This document shows, piece after piece, positions 38,201 to 52,617 of a stretch of 64,000 nt of DNA (the first letter of the stretch is position 1; every line of letters begins with the position of its first letter). The translations under genes and the position numbers were made by a program. Below the pieces are notes generated by a model. That model was not told the DNA's origin. It searched no databases and was given only the letters and a program-made list of their open reading frames with translations. The DNA is from Lycorma delicatula (Eukaryota > Arthropoda > Insecta > Hemiptera > Fulgoridae), in assembly GCF_047948215.1 (NCBI RefSeq), contig NC_134458.1, forward strand, positions 134,419,571 through 134,483,570, written 5' to 3'.

Positions 38201-41200
38201 TCCTTTTGGAGGACCACCATCTCATTCTGCTCCATCAAGCTTACAGGCACCTCCAGTTTCATCTAGTCTACCTTATAATAAAGCCCCAGTTTGGGTAGGG
38301 TGAGTATCTAAATATTGTTGGTTTATTAGTTTTTTAATTAATTTTAATTTTCAAATAGTTTTTTAAGAATAAGTTTTTTAGAAATCATCTAAAACATATT
38401 ATTTGCACGAGGTATAATCACTGGATCATTGATTAATCTAAAAATGAACTATTCTGAGTAATTTTTATTAATTTTAATTTTCAAAGAGTTTTTTAAGAAC
38501 AAGATTTTTAATCATCTAAAAAATGTTATAATTTGTAAAAGAATTACAATCACTGGATCGTTGATTAATCTAAAAATGAACTATTCTTAATAATTTTTAT
38601 GAAGCAGTTTGCTTGATTAAAATTAATTGCATAATTTTCATCTACTTTTTGCCTTGATAACCAATCAGTTAATATAGTAGATATACTATAAATTAGCTTT
38701 TGCTAACGTATAGATTGTGGATTTGATTTCCAGCTAATAACTGGCACTTCCCAATTATTTCATTCATTTCATTTTGACAAATATGTTTAGTATATAGAAA
38801 GTCATAATAAAACAATCAAATGATATGTATATTACATTTACTACTGCCAAATAGCTGTCATATACAATATATACATTTTACAGTCTTTTACATGTTGTTC
38901 TTTCTTTCTTTGTTATTTTGATTTTTTTTGTAGTTATGGTGTATTTAATTCGTAATGAATTAAAAATAATATATTGCGTTATATGCATGCAAAATAATTT
39001 GTTATTGTAACCTCCTATGTATTATCTAAAAAATTTCATTAGGTTAAATAGAGGAGAAACCGTAAAAAACTTCAAATTACTATTAAAAAAATAGCAAAGT
39101 GAGTGAAAAAAGTTAAATTAAAAATTACATGCCGAAGAGTTAAATGACAATCTTAATCATCACTAGCAGGTTTTTCCTTATGAAGATAGTGATATCAGTG
39201 ATATTTTTATTCCTTTTCTTTGTCCCTTGTTACTTCTCATGTTTTGAAATTTCCCTTTTCTTTTAGAAGTTATATGTCTTCATTAAAACTTCTCTCAATG
39301 AGCAGCCAGTTTATTTACTTTTAAATGAAGAATTTTGATAATGAAAGATGAAAGTATTGTAAAAAATGTCAAATTATAATTGAGAATTTAAAGTAATGAC
39401 TAATTTATTTAGAAGCCACTGTCTGACTGAATTAAGAACTTTGTATTTGAAGTATAAAGTATTCATATTTATTTATTTTTGTTGATTTTTTATAGGGGAA
39501 GCAGTGGAACAGCACAGTTATCTCCTGCTAGTTCTGTCTCAAGACATGGTTTAGGACATCCATCTCCATTTCCTCCTCCAATGTTTGCACCGCCAGCACC
39601 TGCTCCAGCTGCACCAACTGCTGTTGTATCAGCTGCTCCAGCTCCACAGACACATCCTCCACCACCTCAAGCAAATCCAAATCCCTTCTCAGCTGAATCT
39701 CTGTTTCAGTCAAGTAAGTTTTTATTCATTTTTTGTTTTTGTTGTGGTTGTATTATTATTTTCCTGATACTTCCTTTCTGTTTTTGCTTCATGTATTTGT
39801 GGTTTTTTTTTTAACTTCCTTCAAATGCATTTTAAATTATACTTTTCCTTATGAAATACAGATTTATGAGTATTATCTTTATATTAAATTTTATTAGTTT
39901 GCCATCCAAAAAGTTTCAGTATCTGAATAATTTTTAGAACCTGTATTTCTTGTTAGATGGTTAAGTACCAATTAAATTTAAATAATGTTAAGGCATTCAA
40001 GAGCTAATTAACTTGCTCTAAATAGATCGTGGTTGAACTTAAGGAGAGTTAACTAATAAATGGAATGTACCATCAAATTTTCACTTTACAGAAAATTACT
40101 TTTTATTTTGTAGTTAAGTAGTTCAATGAAATCATGACTAGTATGTTTTTTCTAAGGATTTTTATATAAAAATTTCAAAATAACTTAAACTTGTATAGAA
40201 TTTAAAAATTCTTTTTAGAATTTTTAATACATTTAAAAGTTTAAAATAAACTAACATCTTACCACAAATAATTTTATAATAATCCAAAGCGATTGGCAGG
40301 TCAAAAAAATTATAAAAACAGTTGGTTTGGTCATATGTATAACATGGGGTAAGATTGAAACATGTCCAGTGTTGTCAAAAGACAGCCTATAGTTAACAAA
40401 AGCTGTAGAGTTATCAAGAGCAGTACATACGAATTGTGTAACTTCCTGTGGAAAGCTACAAACACTGATGTCTTCAAATGATCTCTCTAGATGTAATAAG
40501 ATAACACAATTTGATTATAAATTCTTACAGTGGTAAAATATAGGTATTCAAAACTATAAAAATGTGTTATTCATTCATAAAATATCAATATTTTTATGAT
40601 GGTTGAAAATCATAGCAGAAGGAATATGAATCAGTCAGTACATTTTCATAAGTGATCAAGTTAGGCATGAAACTTCATAATATTTTTGTATTTAATTTAT
40701 GATGTAAAGATTTTTAAAATGTAAAAATTTTTTAAATAATTTGTGAAGAAATACCAGTTATAACTATCCATTCTCTTTTATTATGAGGGGTAGCTAAAAT
40801 GTAATGCACAATCACTAATTACTCGCAAATGAAAAGGGATAGTCAAATCAAACAAATATGAAATAAGTATATTTAATTTCCTATAAAAATTTAGATTTAT
40901 TTTTCCACATAGTTACTGTTTACTATGATGGTGAACCAGTTTTCTCATCCCATCAGTGAAGAATTCTGTCAGTCTTTTCTTGATCCATGACCTCATGGCA
41001 TTCTTCAGTTCATCTTACCTGATGAAATGAATACTCTTAATATCCCTATTTAATTTCAAAAAGAAGTGAAAATTACAAGGCGTCAAATCTAGTGAGTATG
41101 TAATGTGTGGAACAGGTTTAGATCTCAACCTCACAAGAGCCTTGGTGGTTGCTTGCAATTTGTGTGGCTGAACATTATTGTATTGCAGAATTATTGGCTT

Positions 41201-44200
41201 CATGGGTTGTTGAACATGATACATTTGTCTCCTAAGGTCTCTATGTAACACATTCTACTGTCTCTATGTATTTTACAAAATTTAAGTCAATCCAGCTTCC
41301 AGGTAGTCAGTCATGTACAAGTGTTTTGAATCAAAGAGCACTGTCCAGGGAACAGTGCTTTCCCTTTTTTGCAGAGGGTTTTGTTTTGAATTTATTTTAG
41401 TTTGATGAACCATTATGCTGGTATTTTATGATTTGCTGTTTTACTTCTAGGTCTTAATGATGCATCTAAGTTTCATCTCTTGTCATAATATTGAAAAGGA
41501 AATCACCTTCCTCATCACAATAGCATTTTAGAAGCCACACCATTCTTTTTGTTGTTTGTTCTTTTCTGTGAGTTTGCATGACACCCACTCTGAACAGATT
41601 TTATGGTAGCCCAGTTTTACAATAATGAGTCCTAATTGTTCTCTTGGTATGCCTATTTTGGTGGCAATGTGTTGTGTGATGTCATGAAGGTTGAATCAAC
41701 TACCTCCTTTTGGTGCTTCTCATCAGTCACAGAAACTGATTGACCATTGCAAGGTTCATCCTCAGTATTCACAAAATTTTATTGCCCACCTACGCACAGT
41801 ACTTCAATCAATAGTTTCATCACCATAAACGGATTATGATGATGAATATTACTAGTGTTCACTTTTTCTGCTGTTAAAAATTCAATCACTGCATGTTGTT
41901 TTAGATGGATTGACATAGGAGGCATACTGGACTCCATAACAATGGCAACTGACAGAAAATGAAAGGGCATTATCAATGTTCTTTAGTTTTCGGTGTCCAG
42001 TTAATATCACAATATATTCCATTACATCTTTAATTAGATGTCAGTATTTTATTTTGCTGTCCATGTGAACTAAAATTTTATATGAACAACAGAAACAAAA
42101 GAAAATTTTCCATAAAATATATCAGCCTTACCCTTCTCAAAGGATGTATAAGAATTCCTGAAAAAGAATAGAGGTAAACAACTTCAAAAAAAAAAAATCC
42201 ACATAGTCAAATCTAGCAGTCTTGGTATCAGTTCAAAAATCGTCTGTTTGTTTAATCCAGTGGCTAGGTAATTCACCATTACCTTAACAACAAGTTTAAA
42301 ATGTTTTTATAAATTCCGAAGTATCATACTTCTGGACAATGGTAGAAGTTATCCTTAAAACACCATTCATATTTGGAACAGTTGTTTAGTAATATTTTTA
42401 TCATATGTTACATTATTCCTAATAAAATAAATAGTTTTATGTTATTAATATATGAAAATAATTTTTAATTTTAAGTTGTTTTATTTGTGTGCAAAAAAAG
42501 ATGACTATTATTGTATGTTACATTTTTGACTTTCTTTTTATTCAGAAATTCTAACCAAATTGATTGATAAATAAACTACCTACAGCTAATCAGCGTTGTA
42601 AACTTCTGTGGAAGATCTTGTGTATACCATAAAGATCATCTTAGTTTCATAAAATTATTAATAAATCATACTCTTATCCCTAACTATTGCTTGTTTCAGA
42701 AATTAAAATAGAGATTAAGCAAATATCTCAGATAATGGAACCTTGTGATACAAAGAATTACAAAATCTACTTTAAGTTAAAAATTTAACTACTTTCAATT
42801 TTTACATTTGTTTCTTTATTTGTTGTTTGTTGATAACTATAGTCTCAAAAATAACACTTCAAGAAATGTTTTTTGTATTCGCTATCTATTCTCAGTGAGA
42901 TAGTGTATTAAATTTGTTGTTTTAATTTCTACTTGAAAAATTGTAAAAAGTTCTTTCCATAAAACTGATAAATTTTATTTTAAGACATTAATATGTCAGT
43001 TAAGATCTTATAATTGCTTGTATTTTTAAAAATACTTAATTCTTTATAATGGTTTTTTTTTAATTGAATGAAAAGCATTAATATGATAAAAAAATCAATT
43101 GCACTTTTACATTATTAGTAAGTAAACCACTTCTATCAATTGACATAATATTATTTAATCATAATGAAAAGTAAAGTTGTACAAAAAGCAATTTAAAAAA
43201 TTGATAATATTATGATTAAGAGTATTTATAATAAACTAATTTTTATTTGCTGCAGCTGCAAAGAAGTTTATTTGTTTGTTCTCTGTTTATAAGGATCATC
43301 CAGAAAGTAAAGAGTAATAAATAATAATATATAAATTTAAAATAAAATAATAATTAAAAATATGTTTATTTGATACTTAAAAAGCAACAGCTTTCTTTAT
43401 TTACCTACTTTCTCGATATTTAAATTTAAACATTTATTTTTATCTTGTTAATAGTTTTTTTCCATTGTTGTAGAAATCCATCACTAGTTTCATCAGTCAT
43501 TTAGTAAACAGCTTATTATTTTGTAAACTTCATCATCCTTTCTTTCTTTCTTTCTTTTTCCTGTTTAGCCTCCAGTAATTACCTTTCAGATAATACTTCA
43601 GAGGATGAATGAGGATGATATGTATGAGTGTAAATGAAGTGTAGTCTTGTAGTCTCAGTTCAACCATTCCTGAGATGTGTGGTTAATTGAAACCAAACCA
43701 CCAAACAACACCGGTATCCACGATCTAGTATTCAAATCTGTTTAAAAATAACTGACTTTACTAGGATTTGAGTGCTGGAACTCTCGACTTCCAAATCAGT
43801 TGATTTGGGATGACGCGTTCACCACTAAACCAAGCTGGTGGGTTAAACTTCATCATCCTTACTTCTACAATTCCTAACAGTTCTTTTAGTCTGGGAAATA
43901 AATTAGATCACTTTTCACCTGAATGGGTTGTTTGGTATGTGCTGAAATACTTATTAGCCAGATTTTTTTTTAAATAAACTGTAGTAACTATATAAAGGCA
44001 AATTTTATTATGAATCAAAACAGTGCCACTTAACAGTAGGTTGCATTGTTTTATTTTTTGTTGTAGGACAGACACATGTAAATATTTCACAGAAACTTTT
44101 TTAATTTATTGTTGTTACATTTAACAGAAAATCAAAAACTAACTTTTTACTGGTTCCAGAAAATTTACGGGTTCTATTATTTTTCATGTGTTGAGTTTAC

Positions 44201-47200
44201 TTGTCATCTACAGTTTATATTTCATAACGTATTTTATCACCAGTACCAATAAAGTTATTAATAAATATGAATATTTTAATTTTTTCAAATCGGTTATTGA
44301 TAATCTAATCATTATATACATTGCAAATACATTGGCATGTTCATTGCATGTGATTCTACAGGATGAACTTCTGCATTTAAGGAGCAGATCATTCATCAAA
44401 TTTCACAGTTAGGAATATTTTCTGAGACATTTTAAACTTTTAGGAGAACAGTAATAATACCACAGTTACAGTCATTAACTTTGGTTAGACTGAACTAATA
44501 AAACAGGGGAAATAATTGATAAGCATAATTTGTGTAGTTAGTCATTTGATAAGTGCTGTTCACAGACTTTAGAGATTTCATATATTTTGTTTTTGTTTTT
44601 GCATATTTTTTTATTTCTTTTAAAAAGCCTTTAGGGACTACAACAAAAAACAATTAATAAATTTTTAGCAAAATGTGGTTGGTTAATCTGTAGTAGTTCT
44701 GAACTTAAGTAATTTTAATTTATTTTTATATACTAATTTGAAGGTTTTTAAGTGAAATTTAATGTGCTGCATTAAAAATACATTATTTCATACCCTGATA
44801 TATTTTATTATTAATCTATGATTAATTATTCGAATATAATTACTTATATTTATAATCATATAGTCTTGTTTACAGTCAGAACAGAAGTTATATCAATTTG
44901 CCACTTAATTTATACTGCTTCAGCCACACATGTACCCTAGTACTTATTTTATTTATAACATATTTATTTTATAAAAATGTTTTCTTAAGAGCTTGATGTA
45001 AGAAAGAGAAAAACAATTAAACTTACTTTTTACTGTAATTTATTATAAATTGCATAATTATTTAAGTTGTTAATCAGTAATCTTCATTTAAAAATAAGAA
45101 GATTAAATAAAATAACTCATTATGTTTCAATTGGTTTTATATTTGTGTTTTCTATAATTTTAATTTTTATTTAATTTTTTAATTAGATCAAGCAGACCTT
45201 CTGAGACGAGAATTGGATACAAGATTTCTTGCATCGCAAGAACGTGCCGCACTTGCAGCGCCATTTCTACGCACAGAGATGCATCATCACCAACACCAAC
45301 ACACACATGTCCATCAGCACACGGCACCTTTATTACCACCACCTCCACCAACATTATTTACTCCTCCTATTGTGAGTATAAATTAATGTTTAGTTGATTG
45401 TCTTTTTTTAATTTTATTATTCATTTATTATTATTATTATTATTAATCTTATTACAAGCAGACTTTCATCTACAATCTGTTTTTGTGTATAGTTTCATAA
45501 CTTACTAACGTGTTAGATTTTGCCTGAAGAAAGTAATAAATGATATTTTTAAAAAACAAATAAAAATTGATCTGGATCTTGCTTTCAGGCAATATAAAAA
45601 CTGGAGAAAAATCAACCATTGTTAATTGTATGGGTCTTCAGTCCACTTTGCTTATTTTTCTGAAGTGTAAAAGAATGTAAAAAAGAAAAACATGGATTAA
45701 ACTTTTTCTAGTGGAAGAATTTTGAGAAATTGAAAACCTCAAAAGTGATAAAAATTTTAGGCAGGCGATTGATTTGTGTGATAAACCTAACACTTCTTGT
45801 GAGAAGATGACATTGTCAATGACTAAATCTCTGTTGAAGAGAACAGTTTGCTGTTAAGATGTTAAAAATTTGTTAAACAAGGATGTTTAATGGTGTGAGA
45901 AAACAAAAAGTGAAATTATTTACATTTATTTTGCTGATACTAGTTCACAATCTACTGTAAAAAGAGAAAGATAAGTGTGACAAAAAATTACATAATTTAA
46001 AGAAAAGATTACAGATAACAAACTTTAATAAAAAAAGTTTATATTAATTTTTTACGGATTGGTTAATTAAAATTGTTTTTATTTTGTTTATTTATAAACA
46101 CAAAATAAAATCAGTATTGCTTAATAAAATCTAAATTAATGGAACAGGACTATCATTTTAATAATGTAAGTACAATAATATTTACTCTATACACATTTGT
46201 TTTGAGTAATATAATATTATTACTTTTTAAATTTATAGTATTTTATAATACTAAATATATAATATATATTTTATAATTCATCTTTTTTTCAGGATTTGTC
46301 ATCCTGATTGTAATGTTACAAATAATCAAGTTTCAATTGTTATTCCTCCATTAGATTGTTTGGTCCTCTTTTTTTTAGATATTTTTCTGTATTTTTTTAT
46401 TGATTTACAGCAAAATTATTATTATAAATTATCTAAATCAAGTGATATCAATTTACTAGCTATCCTTAATTAATTACTTATTTGTTATGACGATGAGAAA
46501 TTACATGATTTTTATTCTGTTTATTGTATTAATATGATAGACAATGCAATACAGTAGGCATTGACTACAATAATTAATGAATATTTTATTAGGTAAATGA
46601 TAAAAATTTCCAGATTTTTTCTAGAAATTGAACTCAAATTGATGAGATTGATTACATTATATACATATGTTATATATAGTGTATTTTAATTAAGCACATT
46701 TTATTCTTATTACTTTATGATTAATATGGATTTAAAATTTTATGGTTTTTAATGTATGAAAATGGTCTAAAAAAACTTATACAATGATCCTTATCTAAAT
46801 AAATTAGAATAAAAAGTGGTCTTGAAAGATGCTAATTTTAACCTTCAGCTTCACGTTAGATATTACAAAAACTTGTTTTACATAATTGTAATAATTGTAC
46901 TCTTGTAAAAAGAAGTGCAGTAAATTTTAGTTTATATTTTAACAAAGACAAGAGTTCTCTGAATAAACTGTTTATTATTGTTCATGTTAAAATCATATCC
47001 ATAGAACGTTAGGTATCAGAATCGAGGTTAGGTATGTGAGCTATAAAGATAGTGAATTAGGCTGCTACAAATAAAACTTTAAGTGCCACTTTTAGTGTTG
47101 GTTGATTGATTACGTCATACATTATGATATTCCATTAAAGTGAAAATTCTATCTTAAAAATTATAATTAAATAAAGTAGATATAAAAACATTGAATAATT

Positions 47201-50200
47201 ATCCCAAAAAATTGTTGTAGTGAAGAATAGTTTAATATGTTTTTTAATAGTCTACACAGTTTGTGTGCACTATTTTAGAAAATCTTGTCAGAAGCAAATT
47301 TTAAAAATAATTTATTTATTAATGTTTACGATGTATTATGAATATATTACTTATAAATTGAAATTTAAAAAACTGAAAAGAATTGTTAATTGGAATATCA
47401 TTATTGAAAGAGAGTGGGAAGAAATTTTAAGAAATGAAACTAAATTATATTTTGTGAATTTCTTTATCCAAAAGGTGTACAATACAGATAAAGAGGGTTA
47501 AAATAGTTGATGAAATGAAATATCTATAACAAAATAAATTAGCTGTGGAAACAGTTAGTTATCTTATTTATCTGAGCGTAAAAATTAGATTAGATCAAGG
47601 TAACATAACTGTTGCCTCACATCTCAGGTCGCCTAAAATTTGGTTATAGCACTTTACATAAATGTACACTTAACGTTAGTTCATGTAGCAAGTTACTCTT
47701 TACTATGTTGTGTTAAATTTTGTCAGTTGTTTCATACTCATTGCTAAGCTAAGCCATGTTTGTTCTTTCCCTCCCAAATCTAGTTTTGTTTCTGTACTTC
47801 TTTTAAATTCAGTTGTTTTATTGTGCATTCCCTGACACATTCTCTATTTTGAAAGGAAACATTGTTATTGTGAACTCAGACCCTGTAATATGCTGAATTT
47901 ATGTTCATGTAATATTGAATTTATTCGATTAATGGTTCTATTATAATATAAAAACACTTTTTTTTTAAGTAGAATACTGAAAAAAATTAATAAACATGTG
48001 GAATTAAAATTTGTAAAATTTTTAAGGTTAAACATACCTTAAACAGCAAAATTTATTCCATAGAAAATTTTAATTTGGTGTTGAGGTTGTAAACAAATCG
48101 AGGAGTGTGAATTCTGTAGATCTATATTGCTGTTTGCATTAGATATTTTATCAGTCTATCAAATAAATATAATATGTAATAGTTTTGCATTATTCCAGCA
48201 AAATTTATTTATTACAAATTTTTTTTTTAAAACAAATTCATAAAAAAATTAGATAAAAAAATTTTTTACTTAAAGTAGAATATATATATACATGATTAAC
48301 ACAGATATATATATGGTGTTAATCGACCTTTACTGTTCAGAATGTGACTGTGTAAAACATATATATATTAAAAGTATATAAACATTTATATATTAAAAAT
48401 ATCATAATGGGAAATTTTTGAAAATGTTTTTAATAATAAAGGGATACTATATATATGATTATGAAGTGTGTGTTTTTAGGCAATTCAGGTAATTAATTGT
48501 TTTCTGTTTCAATTTTAGTTTAAAGAAATACCGAAATTAGGTGGAGTGGATTCATCTTTCTACAGACAAAATCTTGGTCTGAGTAGTTATCCTGGATTTT
48601 CACCTGGTCTTTTACATCCTACATTAGGTGCAGCAACTCCTTTTGCTCCACCAAACCATCTGCCTACATTTACACCAAAGGTAATTCAATCAGTTATTAT
48701 TAATTTATTTTATTTTGTTCATTATCATGTGTTAATTAGTTGCAGCATACTTTTGATCGAATGCTGCTTCTGTTTTATTTAGCCTTTAAGGTGTCTATAC
48801 TTTTTCCTCTTCTTTCCACAATGCCTTTCTTTGTTTCTTCCAGTTTTACCTGGAACAGACTAGATTTTTTTCTCATCAGCCTTCATTTTTTTCCATACCT
48901 TGTTGCCTGCCTTCCTTCTATTCTACATGGCCTTTACATCAGGGTAATGCACAATATATTTCTCAGTTTTTTATCTTTTATCTCCATTGTTTTCATTCCT
49001 CTTTGTCATTGTCCATATTTCTTGTTTCACATGTTTCTATGGTGCCTTCCAATTTCACATTTAACATTTCAGTAGAATCACATTTTTTTCAACTTTCTAA
49101 AATCTCACGTTTCATCTTACTACACTCATGTAAAACTTCAAGTGTGTTAGTGGTACTACATTCAGTTTTATGCTCTCTTTCAGTTGCTTCTCCCTCTCTA
49201 TCTATCTCTATCTCCTCTAATCCTGTTATTTCATTCTTCTCATTGTTTCCTTTTTATGTCAACAAAATAATTATCCATTCATTTTAATTATCAATCTGAT
49301 GATAATCTATGTTAAAAAGATTTTAAAGATATTTAAAATTTGTTTGTATGGTAAGGTAAACAATTTTTTTTAACCCTTCACTGCCAGTTCATTAGAGAAA
49401 GTTTGATCATATACCATTCTTATCATGTTAGATATCAGATCAGATTTCTGTTTGTTTAATATATCTTTATATGAATTCTTGGTTAGGTTTTTTGATTATG
49501 TTGTGTTTATTCCATAATTTATAAACTTAAAAGTCTACTTTTTAGAATTATTTTGTTTAGCATAGAATAAATGAAAAATTTTATAAAAAAAATATGGTTT
49601 TTACATTGTAAATGTTTTTTAATATGTAAAAAAATTAAAGAATGAAAGTAAAATGATTGATAAAGTAATAAAAAACACATGTGTGTCTAGCTGTTAAAAA
49701 TTTTAAAATAAAATTTACCACATAAAACGAGAGGAAACATTTTTTCATTTTATATAAGAACAGGTTTACTAATCAAAATTAGTACCTGAATATTTAACGA
49801 ATAATTCAATTGCCAATTGAAGTCTTGTATCAGTTAAGTAATATTTTAAACCATTGATCTATTTATGCTTGATCTTGATACTAAAAACTCCATTCATTTT
49901 AAATATTGTTAATATCTTAATCCATGCTACTTAATGTAATATATGATTTTTAATGATTCAGATTACACTTAAAATAATCATTGAAAAAACTACTCAAGAA
50001 TTTTTTTTCTAAATTGTTTTGATAAAACTTATCTTCCATATTTTTCTCTTTGGTAGAATTATCACTGTATTTCAGTCTAAATAGAACTTTTATTCCTCTG
50101 AAATTCCATGAATTTATAGCTTTAGACCAGACTGCAAATAAAAACCGTAATGCATTTCAATTGATGATTTGAAATATAAAGCTTTTATTTTATATTTGTT

Positions 50201-52586
50201 GAGTAACTTCTTTTTATTTTATTAACTTCTTGCATTAATTTCTCAGAATTATTGTGTAATTTTTTTAACTTTTTTTTGTTATTATTGTTTTAATGTTATA
50301 AATGCTAATTGTAATATTATTGTCATTCATTTTTGTGTGTTCAATATTCCATTTTATAAAATTTTTATTTTATTTTGATGTTTTTTTTTTTTGTGTATGT
50401 TGCAACTTATTTCTTTATTTTGTTTTAACATTGCTTTAAGTAATATTCTAATTAGCAATTTAATTGATTTTTTTTATTCTTGCTTTTATTGATCTCTATT
50501 ATTATTTGAAAATAATAATAAAATAATTTCATTTGTTGCACAACTAATTTTAAATTATTACTAATGTATGTATGTAATGCTTTTTAGACTGTTTATTTTA
50601 TTTTGTTATTTTTTTATTTTTTTTTGTTCTACAGCAGTTGACAGAGACTTCCAAACCTAAGCCTGTGGTATGTCGCATTTACTTACATTTGCATGTTTTT
50701 AAAAATAATTGCACCTTTACTAATTTAATTTAATGTTAATAATTTTTTTTCGTATAACAAGCAGTCTGGTCTTCCAGTTACAGCTTGAATTTACACTGAA
50801 CCTGCAGGCACTGCATAACTGTTCTGTAGGAATTATATAGGTGTGTTACTTATGAAGTTCCTGTACAGTGTTTTGTTTAGTTATCAGATGACCAGCTATT
50901 CTACAATTATTATCAGGGACCCAGCTAGACCAAGTAAGAGTGAAATTTAAAGGCAAAAAATAAATGGCCGAGGAAAAGTGGAGAGGCAGATGAAAATAAA
51001 AATCATATTTCTCAAAATAGCTATTTAGCTTACACACATGCAAACACACACATTACGTGGAAATGATAGGCGTTGGCTGCTTGTGTATGTATACATCTTT
51101 TCATCATGAGCACATATTTGAATTTTTTATGTCATTTGTCTACCATTTAATATTGTGTAGGAGAATTGGCTTTAGACAAGAGTAAAGTAGTAACATGTAC
51201 TTGAATATATTTATCATTTTGTACTGCATACATATATGTCAGGTTCTTATTCTGGAAAACTGAGTCCAAGTCTTGGCATCTGTTATCAGTCCAGATTGCT
51301 CTTCTTCTGCAGTCTTCTCTAGAACTTTTTTCTGTCCTCATCTTCCTTAATATAGACTCTTCTTCTTGTGTATAGTCTGCTTCTTCATTACCTTCCTTTC
51401 ATTTGTATCTTCATTCTCTTTGGGAGTTTCTAATCTTCCATCCTCCTCACATGTCAAAACCATTTTTATTCATTTTTCTTATATTTTTTTCATTAATTGC
51501 ATTCCTTATGTCACAGTTTCTCATTTTACCCTTCCTTGTTTTTTTCACTAGGGATTTCAAAAATGTAATGTCTCTTGCTTGAATTCACTCAATTCATTTT
51601 AAGGTATCATTTATTCATTTACATTTTCTTACCTTTATGGACATTTATTATAAGGTTTTACTTGACTTTGTTGATAGGCCTCTTATATGTCTCTCAATCA
51701 TGTACATTTTCTTTCTTGACACCTCTCCTGACCATACTCTTTCTAATCCAATCCTGCATTGTACCAAAGTCTTCCCTGAAGGTCTGTTAAGAACCAAATT
51801 CCCTTTATCAAGCAACATTATTCTTTTCCTCTTCAGTTTATTAATATTCTAGCCAGCTTGCTTATATAAACCTTTTTCTCCTTATTCTTTTTAATTTTCT
51901 TGAAGTCCTTTTCCTTATTAAACCAAATTTTTTTGTTAACATTTAACAATTTTTTTCTAAATATAAATGGAATTGTATCAACGGCTTTGAGAAAAAGACA
52001 AATTAATTGGTTCTCTTATATTATGTCCCCATTTACTTTTTTCATACACAATGATGAATATTTCTATTTCTTTATAAATCAGGAACATATCTGGGCAATA
52101 ATTACCCATTCGGTTGTTTGCCTCTATAAAATTTACCAAATCACTCTATTATAAGCCAAACTATTTAAAAAGAGTTTGAAACATTTTTTTTTTTCATTGA
52201 TAGTATGTTTATAAATTAACATTAAAATAATACTTTGAATTTTCTTTTTGAAATGGTTATTAGAAAGTTAAAAACAGATTAAGTCTCATGAATACCATCA
52301 TATTTTTCAAGCTTATAAAACCTTGCCATGATTATTATCAAACATCATATTATAAATGAAAATAAGGAATTGTTAGGTTTTATTTTCATTAAGTGCTTAA
52401 CTGTGATGAGTACTATTAAGCATATGTTGTAATTAATAGTCAAAAATATATGACTGTACAGTGTCACAGTCAATATATTAAGTGAAAATAAAATGTCTGT
52501 AATTTAAAGCCAATAATAATTGGCTGGTATAATTGGTTCTCAGGTTACTAAAGCTTATTCATTTTTAAAAATATTTATGTTTTTAC

Positions 52587-52617
<31 letters not shown>

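Larger units (their letters stand above)
39714..45186 (+). other. Intron after exon 6
   Basis: 5.5 kb, gtaagt to ttaattag. It carries a mariner-type element (40.8-42.0 kb) and an intact-ended SINE (43.5-43.9 kb). Other parts are AT-rich spacer. Confidence 0.85.

Noticed and set aside
39528..39713. Antisense open frame rich in Leu/Glu/Gln
   Set aside because: Shadow of the Pro/Ala-rich coding exon 6 on the + strand.
47220..47501. 93-codon open frame on the + strand in intron 7
   Set aside because: Lys/Ile/Asn/Tyr-rich as expected from AT-rich DNA, with no family match; exons 7 and 8 already join in phase without it.
48740..49287. Two long overlapping frames with Phe/Leu/Ser-rich proteins
   Set aside because: Pyrimidine-rich intron sequence gives hydrophobic frames by chance; no domain.
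51366..52154. Series of overlapping frames after exon 9
   Set aside because: Pyrimidine-rich bias; at best an antisense LINE remnant, no sense-strand gene.
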